Source: Arbacia lixula (taxonomy: Eukaryota > Echinodermata > Echinoidea > Arbacioida > Arbaciidae). From it: 64,000 nucleotides of DNA. The stretch is from NCBI GenBank assembly GCA_963669155.1, contig OZ022590.1:3199899-3263898 (forward strand), given 5' to 3'. The notes beneath the pieces are model-generated. The model saw only the letters and a program-made list of their open reading frames with translations, searched no databases and was not told where the DNA came from. Numbering within the stretch: position 1 is the stretch's first letter; every line of letters begins with the position of its first letter. Both the position numbers and the translations under genes were made by a program. This document shows, in pieces, positions 12,727-25,600 of this stretch.

Positions 12727-14446
12727 AATCTCAGTAGTACTAGCTCTTCTGATGAGAGTTTGCTTGCACATGTTGGCTAGCCAATAATGGCAATGCTTAA
12801 CATATTTTGCTTTTATCGCAGAGCCCAAATGAATTTACAGAGTGGTTTATTCTGTAGATAAGGCCACTTTAAAATTTGATGCATATTTTTGATACTGGTA
12901 TGTGATATAAAACTTTGTGGTGGTAGCTGGCCTTGAATGTGTTTAAACAATGATGATTTAATACAACGTGGTAGCCTGTCTTTTTTTTAGGTCAAGTGTG
13001 ACTCTCCAAGCCTTTATAACTTTGCGTGTCTGGCAAAGGTAAATGAAGAGATATCTGTGCAAACAATGATATTTCTATTCAATCTCATGTTATCTGGGGT
13101 CTGGGTTCAAAGTCTTTGCATGAATTGAACTTTGTGTATTTATCATGAACTCAAATATCATACCCTGGGACATGTGTTCTTTGTACAAAAGATGTTTTTA
13201 TCTCAAGTACTGTCTGCATATGCTGAATTTTGAATATAAGGTTACCCTAGTTATTGTTGATAAGCACTCCACCTACTTCTAGTCTCTTTGTAGTCTGTTT
13301 GTAGGGGAGATGATTGCATTCAATTTCAATAGAAACAAGGCTGGTGCAATGTTGATGTACATATCATGTATATGTGTACATGTTCAAGATTAGAATGTGC
13401 TATGTTATGTACATAAAATATATGTGATGTATTTCATGATATTGTCACAATAAACATGTTTCCTACATGGTGCTGAACATTGTGCTTTGATTGTTTTAGC
13501 CTTTGTTTCAGGCTTGTATGTGTTTTAAAAAAAAGCTGCCAGTATTGGTGATAAGATGTTATAACTCCCCTCTATGTTCTTTACAATCTTGACCTTTTTT
13601 AATGGTAGTATTTAAGTGAGTTGATTCCCCCTTCCCCTTCCCATTAGTCATGTGCACAATACTCTGTGCATTCTAACTTCAGAGGGTATTTTTTTTGTTT
13701 TCAATCGGGTTTGAATAAGGTAAGGTGTGAGAAAATATATATAAGAGCAGGGTAAATCTCTAACACTAGCATCAGTATACATTGAGATAGTGAATGGAGA
13801 TGAAGCTTAGACCTCAACAGTGCTGCCCTACTCTGACAAAAGGAAGCAAGTGACCAATCACTCAAATCTGGGTTATTGGTATTCTTAGATTGTACCCAGC
13901 ATTCCCTGCATACGGCCAATATCTGGACAAGAAATATTAATCTTGCTGCGAGATATTCAATCTAACATGATGTGGTGTTACACTGATGCCAATGCAAGTG
14001 ACAGACACATTTTGCTAATTTACAAGAAAAGTCTCTTTTGTTAGTTGCTTCCTTTTGTCAGATTAGAGCAGAATGGTTTACAAGTGTACATGTGCATGTA
14101 CATGTGCATGCTTTACATTTATTTACTTTCAGCCCTATTAGCATCTAGAATGTCAAATTTCAATAGAAATCATGACTCTTACGTGGAATGAATATCTATC
14201 ATTTATTTGCTGATCTTGATGAAAGGGGTAGGCACCCATAAAGCCCAATTTTATGGTCGGCGGTATTGTGTGGATAAATTGAATGGGAGGCTTAGCCGAG
14301 ATCATACATGTAAGTCTAGACAGGAGGTACATGTATACCCCATGCTGTGCTTTAACATACATACATGTAGAGCAAACAGTCATTTGTCAGCCCTCAAGTC
14401 AAGATTGAAGACGAAAGTACTATATGAGCTCTTAATATTGTGATGG
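12727..14446. other. Non-coding; possible 3' end of an unseen gene
   Basis: AT-rich sequence. AATAAA at 13,449-13,454 is followed within about 40 bases by a T/GT-rich stretch, the layout of a polyadenylation site on the plus strand. No coding exon is recognised upstream in the window, so this is only a hint of a transcript end. Confidence 0.25.
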
Positions 14447-14630
14447 ATTCATTTTCGCTACTTTTGCGAATCACTGTAGGGTCGTGATATTAACCAACAT
14501 GCAAATATATTGCTGCACAATGTTAAATGCATTTGAGGAATTCATTTTTCGCTGCTTTTGCGAATCGCTGTGGGATCGTGATATTAACCAACATGCAAAT
14601 ATCACTGCGTAATATAAAATGCATTTGCAG
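14447..14630. repeat. 93-bp tandem duplication with octamer motifs
   Basis: Two copies start at 14,447 and 14,540. Both contain a TTTGCGAATC-type block, GATATTAACCAACATGC and an ATGCAAAT octamer (14,499-14,506 and 14,593-14,600). The octamer is the classic POU-domain binding sequence. Confidence 0.85.
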
Positions 14631-15334
14631 TGCAAAAACATTTGCGTTATTCTCATGTCGATGTAGCGTAGTAACACACATCAGTGGATGTATGTTTCTC
14701 TCAATCTCTCATGTGTAATCTATCTAGTGCAGTAAGGAACATGAACAAGGTGTAATTGGGCAGTGTATGGAAGTTACTAGTGTCATTCGGGAAAAGAGTA
14801 ACTCACAAAAAAAGCCTTACGCCGTCATCTACAAAAATATTGGTTTGTACACAAGTGCATCCCATTGGTAGACTTTTTGTTCGAGTTTGGATTATAAACA
14901 AGAAAAATGTTAAAGTCCACTTTGTGAAATATGACACTTGGAAATGATAAAAGGCCGTGAGAGATGGTACAGTAGTATTGATAGTTTGGAGTACACAGGT
15001 CTAATAACCTAGAAGTTAGCATATGAAAGACCCTTGAAGGACCCCATGTCTATGTGTGTCATGGAGTTGAGACTAGAGTGAAGGTTTGTTTTCATGGTGT
15101 TTGTTGATCTGTGAAATATGAGGAAGGGCTCCCCCTTGGTGTCAGGTTATCAAAATGTCTCCTCAGTCAATGCAAGGAGTTAGGCTAGGAGGCCTTAATA
15201 GATTACAGGGATAGTTGACCCTGAAATTAAGTTGGCTCTGATAAAAGCAGAAACATAAAAGAAACATAAGTGAGGTTTGATGAAAGTCTGTCAAAACATC
15301 AGATACTAAAGGTCCTTCACTGAAATGAAGTTTC
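14631..15334. other. Intergenic, no gene seen
   Basis: Unique AT-rich sequence with no splice-bounded open frame and no recognised motif. Confidence 0.5.
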
Positions 15335-15355
15335 AGAGAGAGAGAGAGAGACAGA

Positions 15356-15387
<32 letters not shown>

Positions 15388-15428
15388 TGGACAAAGAGAG
15401 ATAGAGAGAGAGAGATAGAGAGAGAGAG

Positions 15429-15476
<48 letters not shown>

Positions 15477-15508
15477 GGGGGGGAGCGAAAGAGAGAGAGA
15501 GAGAGATA
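15335..15508. repeat. (GA)n microsatellite
   Basis: GA dinucleotides with CA and TGGA interruptions and a G-run at 15,472-15,483. A second GA tract follows at about 15,617-15,661. Confidence 0.95.
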
Positions 15509-15661
15509 GAATTTAGGGGATGTGGGGTCAGTACATCATATGAAAGTAGCTTCAAAGGAATATAACATACAGGGAAATGGGGGGAGGGAGGGGGGAGAGA
15601 GATGGGGGCACTAAGGGGAGAGAGAGAGAGAGAGGGAGAGAGAGAGAGAGAGAGAGAGAGA

Positions 15662-16600
15662 AGGGGGACACCTTAATGGCTCACACCTGTGTGCCCTAAT
15701 CCCTGGTCTGCCCTGCTAAGGTCAGCCTAAGGACACAACCCACTGTCCACTCACTCTGGCCAGCCAACTGACCAGTATGGGGACAAGGTCACTCAGACTC
15801 ACCTAGTCTTCTAGCGCAGACTCTACAGTCCTCTTTCATTGATATGACAGAGTTTGAGATTGCCGTGACTGCGACTGTGACATGGTATCACATGGTAGTG
15901 TGAGGGTTGAATCCTGTATCACTGTAAAAGTAGACATGAGTAGTTAGGAAGCTTCTTTGCTGCGATAGCTGTTTTCTCTCTCGAAATATTGTTTGTAGAA
16001 TTGTAGAAGAAATTGTTGATTGCAAAGGCCTTCCACAAATATGTATTCTCCAACCATACGACCAAACAGTGAAGGATTTCAGTAACAATAAGAACTTAAA
16101 AGAATTCAAACTCCAATTTATTTTAGGCTACAAATAGTTTGTGATGTTCAATGCATGGAATGATAAATTTATACAGTGTTTTTTTTGTTTTTTATAAAGA
16201 GTAAAATGATTTGACCTACATAACTAAAAATATGCAATGACATATTTTGTTATCAGAAACTGAAATGCTAATTCTGCTAGTGTATCACATGCCTGATAGT
16301 GAGTCCTTGATACTGTGAAGCCCATTAACATTTAATCATACAATTTGTAGACTTTTTGATTTATTTTGTCTGCCTTCATTTGTACATATTTATAAAATCA
16401 TGTATTTTTAGTTCAGTTCAAAGAAATTGTATCAAGGAAATTCTTAAAATGTACACTTGCAATGCATCTCTTTTAATTGTGCCTATTTTATGTGGAAATC
16501 ATTAAATTGTATCAAGGAAATTCTTAAAATGTACACGTGCACTGCCTCACTTTTTATTATGTAAAGATCATAAAGACTGTGAATTTTGTGTGCATGAAGT
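15662..16600. other. Intergenic upstream of the KDM6A promoter
   Basis: Contains an 80-bp spaced direct duplication (about 16,424-16,480 and 16,504-16,560) sharing AATTGTATCAAGGAAATTC. The GC-richer 15,661-15,850 stretch has stops in all frames I read and is not called coding. Confidence 0.5.
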
Positions 16601-17619
16601 CCGTCACTAGCCAATACGTGGATATCGCTGACTGAATGATCCTTCTCTGAACGTAAAGCTTACAGTGAATAGTCGCATGCGCAGACTTTTACGCAAATCA
16701 AGTCACGTAGACCGTGCTGTTCATGATGAGCGTCGCACAAAGAGAGAAGGGAGAGCACACAGACGGCAATGAGAGTGATGACGTGCTGCAGGCAGCCTGT
16801 GACCGCATACCCTACTACGTCACCACGGTAATTTATGAGCCGGCATGCACCGCGTGCTGCTCGGCACACACACGTGTTGGGTTATCTCCCCGCCTCCTCT
16901 CTTCTCACCCCCCCCCTCTCTCTCTATCCTTCTCTCATTCGCTGGCTCTCACACACCTTCACTCCAGCGTACATGTGCATACACAGACGGCATCAGGCAG
17001 TAGGAAGATGTAGACACAACAGGCAGACACACACACACACACACACAGACACACACACACACACAGTGTGAATGTGTCAGCATTAGATAAACCATTGGCA
17101 GGCAGAGTGTATATATGGCTGCATCATTGGCAGGTTCCTCATAGGCAACCACCAAACTCTCGCTCGCTAGTTCTCTCTTCATCTCCGAGTGCGACCAGCA
17201 GGCAGCTCCACGGACGCTTTACAGATTACATCTCAGCATCACTTCTCCACATCCAAACCAAGTTTTCTGACTTAAACTTTTTCGGGACCGCTTCGACCGC
17301 TGCATCATTGGTAGCGCAGTTATCATAAAAGTAGAATTCACGTTTATCTCTGAGAGAATTTCTATCTGGCTGATGAGCGATTGTTTTAGAGTACTTTCTC
17401 TCTTGCAATGTCTCTCCAAGTTTTCTTGAACTTTTCTTTCTCATTGTGTGAAAAAAACATGAATCTGTCGTCTGTATTCTGAAGAAGCCCATCAAGTAAA
17501 AAATAAATTGCTCTCATATTTTCTGTTGGAACTTTGAAACTGAAGTGCTGAAATCAGTGATTAGACGTTTGTCATTTGTGACACAAACTATTTAGGTAGT
17601 AAGGCAGCATTGTTTCAGT
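16600..17619 (+). promoter_or_regulatory. Candidate KDM6A promoter and 5' UTR
   Basis: CpG density rises sharply relative to the upstream DNA. CGCATGCGCAG at 16,674-16,684 fits an NRF1 site. TGACG-type elements occur around 16,775 and 16,811. A TATA-like GTATATATGG starts at 17,109 and a (CA)n run spans 17,025-17,066. The sequence from about 17,140 to the ATG at 17,620 has no long frame and several upstream ATGs (for example 17,407 and 17,463), as in a leader. The transcription start is inferred; no core promoter is proven. Confidence 0.45.
16674..16684 (+). promoter_or_regulatory. NRF1-like site
   Basis: CGCATGCGCAG matches the palindromic GCGCATGCGC core of NRF1 closely. It sits in the CpG-rich segment about 950 bp upstream of the first KDM6A coding exon, a position typical for this motif in housekeeping chromatin genes. 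Confidence 0.45.
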
Positions 17620-17789
17620 ATGAAGCGCAGCGCATCTTTCTTTGAAGAGGAGGAGGAAGTGGAAGGAGATGGGGGTGCAATGAATTACCCCTGCTTTTCT
17701 TCTTTTGGAGAGGATTTCTTCTCAGAAGAATCTGGTTCCGAGAACCAAGATGACTCCTCCGAGTGCTATGATTCTGAGGAGGACGACCG
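17620..17789 (+). CDS. KDM6A: KDM6A exon 1 (acidic leader)
   Basis: ATG at 17,620 opens 56 codons plus two bases, ending at CCG|GTAAGT. The peptide is rich in Glu, Asp and Ser (runs EEEEE and DSEEDDR) and does not resemble the vertebrate UTX N terminus. The phase-2 end joins exon 2 exactly, recreating an Arg. The upstream bases TTTCAG could be an acceptor if this were an internal exon, but the polypyrimidine tract is poor, so a first coding exon is preferred. Confidence 0.75.
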
Positions 17790-18185
17790 GTAAGTCTGTT
17801 CCGCCTTGTATTCCAGGTTGTCATGGCAATCAGATGGGATAATGCGATGTACTACTATTCACTGTAAGAATCTTGAAGTGATGATTTAAACCATAGCATT
17901 TGTGGTTGCCATGGTGATTAGATGAAGCGATTTGCTTTTTGCCATCAGGATTCATCTTCTTTAGGACAGGACTTTTTTTTCCAAATTTATATATTTTGCT
18001 GTCATACTGATAACCTAACTTACACATGTACCAGTTTGTTGATTTATATCAATATCTAGTGTTACTCATGGAACTACCTTGAACATTTCCCCCCTAATTT
18101 TGTCATGTCTAAAATGTTAAAACAAACTACTGGTACATTTTGTGATGAAATCTGTGTAATCTTTTGAAAAAGGTTCGTAAAGAGA

Positions 18186-18257
<72 letters not shown>

Positions 18258-21200
18258 GGGGATAGATAGAAAAAGATGAAAAAGAGATAATTACACAGTT
18301 TTTTAAAAAGTACTAGTAGTCATATCAGTGAAATTGGGGGGGGGGGGGGTGATCTCATCATCATCTTTGTCATGATTCAACTTCTGAACAAGCTGTGAAG
18401 GCAAACTAGTAGGAGAACCAACTTTTTGCTATCAAGAAGAGTAGTTCATGGAAAATGGCTTGTTCCAATACTTGGCCCTTGGCATGAATACTGTAACAAA
18501 TGATTTATCAAGTCATTTTTCATGGTATATTTAGCAATTGGCACCAAATATGGATATGATTGGATATGATGAATTATGAGCTCTTATCCTATTAATAGAA
18601 AAAACGCTTTATGTACAGGAAACCTCTTTTTATCTTTGAGAATTCAGAATAGAAACTGAGTGGGATGCACACCTCCTTCCTGTCATAAGCTATTTATCGT
18701 GGTTTCCAAATTGGCAACACTAATTTGTAAAAATCATATTTGGACTGTAAAATGAAATTGTACCCGTGAATTGAGTCAACATATATGATTCAGAGCAATA
18801 ACCATTTTGAAGAGCAAAAATATGATTTACATTTGTCCATGTTGCCAATTTGAAGATTAAGTGATCATCTCACCTTTGTTTCATTTGGAAAAACCATTAT
18901 AAACATGTTATCTTTCTCATTGTGTAGAGTGGTCAGTATGATGGATCAGTGTGATCATTTCAGGATGTCAGGTTTGAAAAATAGCCCCTCCCCCCCCCCC
19001 CCCCCGCAAACATTTGGTTGGGGGCTGACGGATGAGAGGCAATGCTGATTATCTATCTGTTGATGTCTTGTCGTATTGTTATTACCCCCTGTCACAATAA
19101 TTGATTTTCATTGAATGGAAAAGTGGATTCTGAGTCAATGACACAGATTTCTTTCGAGGATATTGCCCCTGTGAGGTTTTGTTCCTCGGCCTACGTTAGT
19201 TCAAGTTTTAATTGGAGTGGTTATATGATTGACGCACACCCACTCCAGCATGACACACACACTGGGGGAATACCCTTCCCACCAGCCAGTCGCCCACTGG
19301 CTTCTCTGCCCACCTTCCAAGGCGTGGGTATGTTTGCTAGTCTTGTGATTCAGACTCAATTGATCGCATTACATCATCAACAAGATGGCTGTGTGGTGTA
19401 CATCACATTTTTTTTTATTGCCGGTAGTGTTTTTCTGTCCGTTTATTTTGTCCTTTCCTCTCTACCCCCTTCCATTTCTCTCCTTCCCTCTTTTTCCTTC
19501 TCTCTCATTCTATTTATGAATTTCTCGGGTTGTAGATTATCATTTGTTATTGAATATTTTTCTAGAAGAGTATAATGTAGTACAGCATAAAGTAACAGAT
19601 TTCCTCTTGATTCCTTCAAGCAACAGGTGTATTTCTTAATTCAGTGTAATCCACTTGATGGATTATTGTCATCACTCACATCACTCTTTGATAGTGTAAC
19701 CATGCTGTTGTCATGGAAACATGAGATTCTCAAAGAGATGGCCATGGCCGCAAGCTTTTCCGGAAACTTAACTCGATGTTTGTTGTAGTTTTCTGAAGTC
19801 CAAAGCATGGACGGCTATGTGCTAGAACCCCAGAGCCACAAGTAAAATTGAAGTAGAATTGTCTTTTGTGGCATGACGTCCGCAACTTGCACTTGCAGTT
19901 GAGAGAGAAGGCTTTCTGTTCGTGGAGAGGAGAAATGCTAATTATGTTGAGACTTGCCAGTGTGAGAATGTGAAAGTAGAGAGAAGGGCTTCCGCCGGCC
20001 GCCGCACTATTGACGTCACATGGGTTGGTTTTCAGTTGTGGAGTATCTGAGGGTAGATAAAGGGGTTTGCTTATCTGGCTGAAACATTATTCATTCATGA
20101 GGAAACCTGCATGTACATGTACGTGGGAAGTCCAAACAAAAATTTCACTTGAGGATTGGTAAGAGTATCTTGGACTTAGTGTGATGGGATTGGAGAGGGG
20201 GGGGGGGAGGAACATTTTTCTGAGAAAGAAGGACTCGGATAGTTTGAGAGAGAGAGAGAGGGGCAGGCTTTTGGAAAGAGAGAGATGGGGATAGAGAGGA
20301 AGAACGAGGTGGAGTAAGAGAAGGGAGTTAGAAGATACAGGCAGACATTGGTCCTTGACTAATGATTTATTACTCATGAATGTTGTGACGTCAATACTTT
20401 AACAGAACAGAGGGCGAGAATGATCATAGTTTTAAAGCACAACCTCAAGGACAGAAAAGACAAAAATATGTACAAATGAGGAATATTTACAATTTTGCAT
20501 CAGTGTGGAAATTATAATACAATCAGGGTATGGATGCATTTCAGCAAAACACATTTCAACAATGTTGACATTTTTCTTGTAATGAGTGTAGTACATCATT
20601 GTCGTAATGATTGAAAAATAGTACAGATAGATGAAATCAGACATGATTTCCATGGTATTCTGTGATTACGAATATCACCACACAGTTGTTATCTTTTGTA
20701 GAATTCTGTGGAGGTGTTGAAGTAAAGTGTTTGTCAGTTGGTACCCACGAACCCTCCTTTGCACTTGTTGCCCGTTAGCAAAATACTTAATCAATATTGT
20801 GGTAGGTGGTGAATGATTGTGTGAATGATCTGGAGTCAACACAAGAACGGTTACTGTGTGGGCAAGGATTACTCCCACTGAGATGATGGATGTCTTGTTT
20901 GCACTTAATACATGTATGTATCATTTGACCAGACCTCAGGAAGCACCATCCATTTTGCCTCAGCTGCAAACTGAAGCTTTATTATTCAAACATTAATAAC
21001 TTTGTAATTCATAGTCTCTTTTCCTCAAACTTTTTTTTGCTCTGCTTCGCCATGATTGATGCTTTGTCCTAATGAACTCTTGTTTTGATTCTGTGTTTGC
21101 AGGGCTGTGCGTGCCTTCCATCAGGTGTTGTACATCGATCCGGGCTTTAGCAGAGCCAATGAAGTCCATCTCCGCCTGGGTCACATGTTCAAGGTGAACT

Positions 21201-22555
21201 CCGACTTTGACTCTAGTCTCAAGCACTACCAGTTGGCACTGATTGACAACAGCCCCTGCACCCTCTCCAAACCACAGAGTAAGTGAAGAGTTAGAAGGGA
21301 TGGGGGTGTTGGTAGGGGTGGTGGTGGGGGATGGGGGTGGTGGTGGGGGATGGGGGTGGTGGTGGGGGGTGGGGGTGGTGGTGGGGGATGGGGGTGGTGC
21401 TGGGGGTGGTGGTGGGGGGCTAGTGGGGTGGGGGAAGTGGCAGTTGCGGTAGCCGGTAGTGAGTTGGTGGTGGTTGTAGTTGTTCTGTAGTGGTGATGAG
21501 GAGGAGGAGGAGGAGTAGGATAGTGATGAAGATGATAATGATCAATAAGGGTTGGAGATGGTGCCAAGAAGGAGAGGGTGAGGCGGATAGGGATACAGAT
21601 AATACGGAGGAGGAGGGTAGTGAAGAGGATAATGATAAGGATAAGGATCGAGATGAGGAGGAGGAGGACGATGATAATGATTAAGATAATGATGAGAAAG
21701 GAGAATGGAGTGAGGTTCTACGATGGTAGCATGAACAATGTGGTCTTAATTGTGAAGACAAATGATGAAAATTATTATTTTATGATATTATGGTCTCCAT
21801 TTATTCTATTGTGACCACAGTTGCAATGTTGTATAAAGAGTGTACCATGTGTTGATTTATGAAGATCATGACAGGAAGTGTACTGAATGCACTATTTTTA
21901 GACCAGAGGGATTTTTTTGCAATCATATCACTTTCTCCATATCACTTTCATCATTGATCATACACCATGTGATAATTACATGATCACAATCATCTTTTTT
22001 TGCAAGTACCGGTTTGTACACTAGCTCTCTTGTGACTTTGGAGGATTACCCTGATATTCCCATGAATCCCTTCTCTTCACGACAGGCTGGGTACAACATG
22101 ACATCATACATAACTGGTCTAAAGCATTCAGACTTCTCCAATCACAGCAGTGATGATTGAGCTATTTATTTTGTTGTTTCATCTATTGCTGCTTACAGTA
22201 TGATCAGTCTGCTTTTATTATTATTATCATTATAATTATCATTATGATTATTATTGTTTTTATTATTATAATATATATTTTTTTTTTCAAGATCACTTTA
22301 TTAGACATTTCGAGACAATAAAGGAAAATAAACATATGTCATTATTATTATTATCATTATTATTATTATTATTATTATTTTGTGTGTGTGTTTGTACTGT
22401 GGTCCTTACAATTTGATGTAGTAGTAGTGGTATTTGGTGTTACACATAATGTCTGTAGCAGAAGTAGAACTTGAACATTCTAGGTTACATGTGGCAGAAA
22501 GACCACATAGTGTGTACACACTCGTGTACAAAAGGTAATGTGAGGATTAAGGGAG

Positions 22556-22624
<69 letters not shown>

Positions 22625-25600
22625 GTTATTATAAACACATGTACAAATGTGCTTTGTACCTCTGTACTCACTATTGCTTTGTAGCCGGATGTCGGTCTTT
22701 GTTACGTCACCAGATCTAGAGGTTTTCCCCTTTTGCTGGTTGAACCTTGGAAATGTTTTGTTCAAACATTGATTTGTTTAGGAGGGATGCACACAGACAA
22801 TTCAGTGTCAACAAATCATTACCTTTACCCTGAATGAAGTCAGCTGCAAACATTTGGGAAGTGACTTCATATGTCTTATTTCCCGTTGACAGAGTGGAAA
22901 AAAATGTTGTCATGTGTACTTTGGACTTTTCTAACTATAATCAGTGATATTGAAGTGTAGTTTTCAGTGCTTATCACTTTATATCAGGCATTTGCGTGAT
23001 AGGTGGAGTCTAGGCGGGTTGTCCTTCTCTCACATAGTTTGTCTGTTTCGGGCAGTAGTGTTTTTTTTTTTTTTGCATCAGTACATATTTTGGCTCTTAT
23101 TACTTCATGCTCAGACCACAATGAGTAAGTTTGGAACATTTCTACTGTATTACATAGTGACAACTCTTGTTGGCATAATGTGATGTTATGGACATGTGTA
23201 GTGGTTGTCTCATGATCGAATTAATTTCACTGTATTCCTGGTTTTGATTCATTTTCTGTGTCTTTATTTCTACATTGCAGTTAAATTCCACATTGCACAC
23301 CTTAACGAAGTTCAGGTAAGTTTTTCATTTGTTTGTTTAGTTCATGCAGTTCGAACATTATTTGTAAATAAACACTTGTAGAGTGACTCTTACATGTTAA
23401 TAGTGAAATGTAAACAACGGTGGGCAATACTGTGTATTTTGTATAGTTGTGTGTTTGTTGCTTGCTCTGAACTCTTTCACGAGCCTCTGTCCAATCGGGC
23501 ACCACTGAATCACTGGCAGTAATATGCACAAAGCCCATAGAGCAGGAGTTCATCTAGCACAAAGGGAATTAACTCTTTATCTGCCGATGTTGAAATATGT
23601 CCCTAGTGATACAGATAACCCACATATAGACTTTTGTGTCTGGTACAAGAGGAGTAATTCCGTCATCCTTTTGTGTTTAACCGTGAGAATGCACTCCCGT
23701 TTATTTTGCCAGCAGAACAAGCACAAGAACGCCAAGGAGTCTTATGAAGCCATCCTGCTAGAAGACCCCTTGCCTGAGGGACTCAAAGCGACAACATTCA
23801 GACAACTAGGTGAGGGTCACTTCATGTTCACACAAAAAATACGCATGTCTGGCAGATTCCAGCCTTTTAAAGGAAATTCCCAGATGCCGGCAATAGCGTC
23901 ATCAATTTCGCCCATATATATGCATGATATATTCTCACCAACCTCATTGAAATTGTGTTATTGACATTATCACTTCATCTTAACTTAAAAGAAATAAAGG
24001 AGACCACATTTTATTTTATAACAAAAAAGGGTATCTAATTGACAAACTGCTGGTTTCTAGGCTACATAGGTTAAATAGCATATTTGATCGAAAGAGATGC
24101 TTATTGCATAATAATAGGTTAAAAAATATAAAGTGTACACCATACTTCTCTTTAATATGTTCACACATATTTATTATGCAGCTAACTGTGATTTATGACA
24201 GAACACATCAGTATGAAGTACGTTGTAAGTAAGGAAAGCATTTTTTATTGTACAGTACCAAGAAATTTTAAAAGCAGAAAATTTATGGATCTCATCTGTG
24301 CCCTGGAGCATTAATGATGATTTAAGAAATCTGTGAAATACTTCCATTTTTGGCAATCCCCCTTTCTCTGAAATAATTACGTCAAACAAACGGCATCACG
24401 TCGGTGAATTGATTTGAGTAAGGCATTCCTCATAGCTCAGTCTTCAGACAAGAGTCTTGAATGGTCCTTCAGAATATCACGTCATACAACCAAAGAGCTG
24501 TTTATGAATAGGAAATCAAATCAATGCATGCCACAGAAGTCACTTCATCGATATTTATAAATATACCAGGTATGAATGTGACTGTGGCATGGATGCAGAC
24601 ACATAGTGACGTTGGCTCTTGAATCCCCGGTGAAAAGGTCACTCCTTTCATGTCCGAGACATCGTTTTTGTGACATCCAACAATTATGTCAGCTCTTGTC
24701 GTAGCCATAGCAACAGTTTTTTGTTCGTGTCTGCAATATATATGTTGCGCCAGAAATATACATCGTCAGCGTTATTATGTCATCATCAAGAGACACTGCA
24801 TTGAATTGTGTAACAGAGGTAAAAAAAGAAACACGGTTATAAAGCACACGTCATGGAACGAAGTGGCTCTGACATGTAGGATTTCGTAGTCCGACATTGA
24901 TGTGAACAAAGAGGCAAGTGAAAGAAAGATGAGGGACATATATGTTGTATACAATTATATTTACCATTTTGGGAGGGTTAAAGTCAGAATACCATAGGAC
25001 TATATACACATGACAAAATACAGGTATACCTGTATCATAATACATTCATTCTTTGTAGATGTAATGTTGGATTGTATTTAATTGCCCTCTAATTAAAGAC
25101 AACAACATTTATTGATATTTGAGTAGTACGAGTAATCACATATCATCTCTATTTCATTCTTACTTATTCCAAACTACACTCCAATCCTAAATTACCACAT
25201 TCATGGCTTGAAAAATTGAAATTTGAAATTCAGTGCTAATTTCTATTTGTATTCCTATTTTGATTCCAATTAGTATTCCTGTTTCCCTTCCAATGCCAAT
25301 GCACTTCCATTTTGTATGCCAATGCCAATGCCAATTCCAATTCCAATTCCACTCTCTGTGCAGGTTGGCTGTACCACAGCTCTGACCTGCTGGGTGACCG
25401 GACGTCGCGGGAGACCTTGGCCATCCAGAACCTGCTCAAGTCCCTTGAGGCTGAGCCCAACAGCGGCCAGTCCTGGTACCTCCTGGGCCGCTGCTACTCC
25501 AACATCGGCAAGGTGCACGATGCCTTCGTCTCCTACCGACACTCCATCGACAAGTCGGAGGCCAATGCCGACACCTGGTGCTCAATAGGGTAGGCCTTTC

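Larger units (their letters stand above)
17790..21102. other. KDM6A intron 1
   Basis: A 3.3-kb intron with a (GA)n run (18,192-18,254), a G-run (about 18,337), a C-run (about 18,988), a GC-rich CRE-bearing patch near 20,000 and a second CRE near 20,390. A 154-codon frame at 19,111-19,575 has no recognisable similarity and is treated as chance. Confidence 0.8.

Noticed and set aside
1..17600. Search for UTX TPR1-2 exons upstream
   Set aside because: No segment resembling LGHFNLLLEDYPKAL or FLYGLGLVYFHYNAF was recognised; very short exons could still be missed by eye.
19111..19575. 154-codon frame in KDM6A intron 1
   Set aside because: No similarity, ends in a CT-rich run, and a frame of this length is expected by chance in 64 kb.
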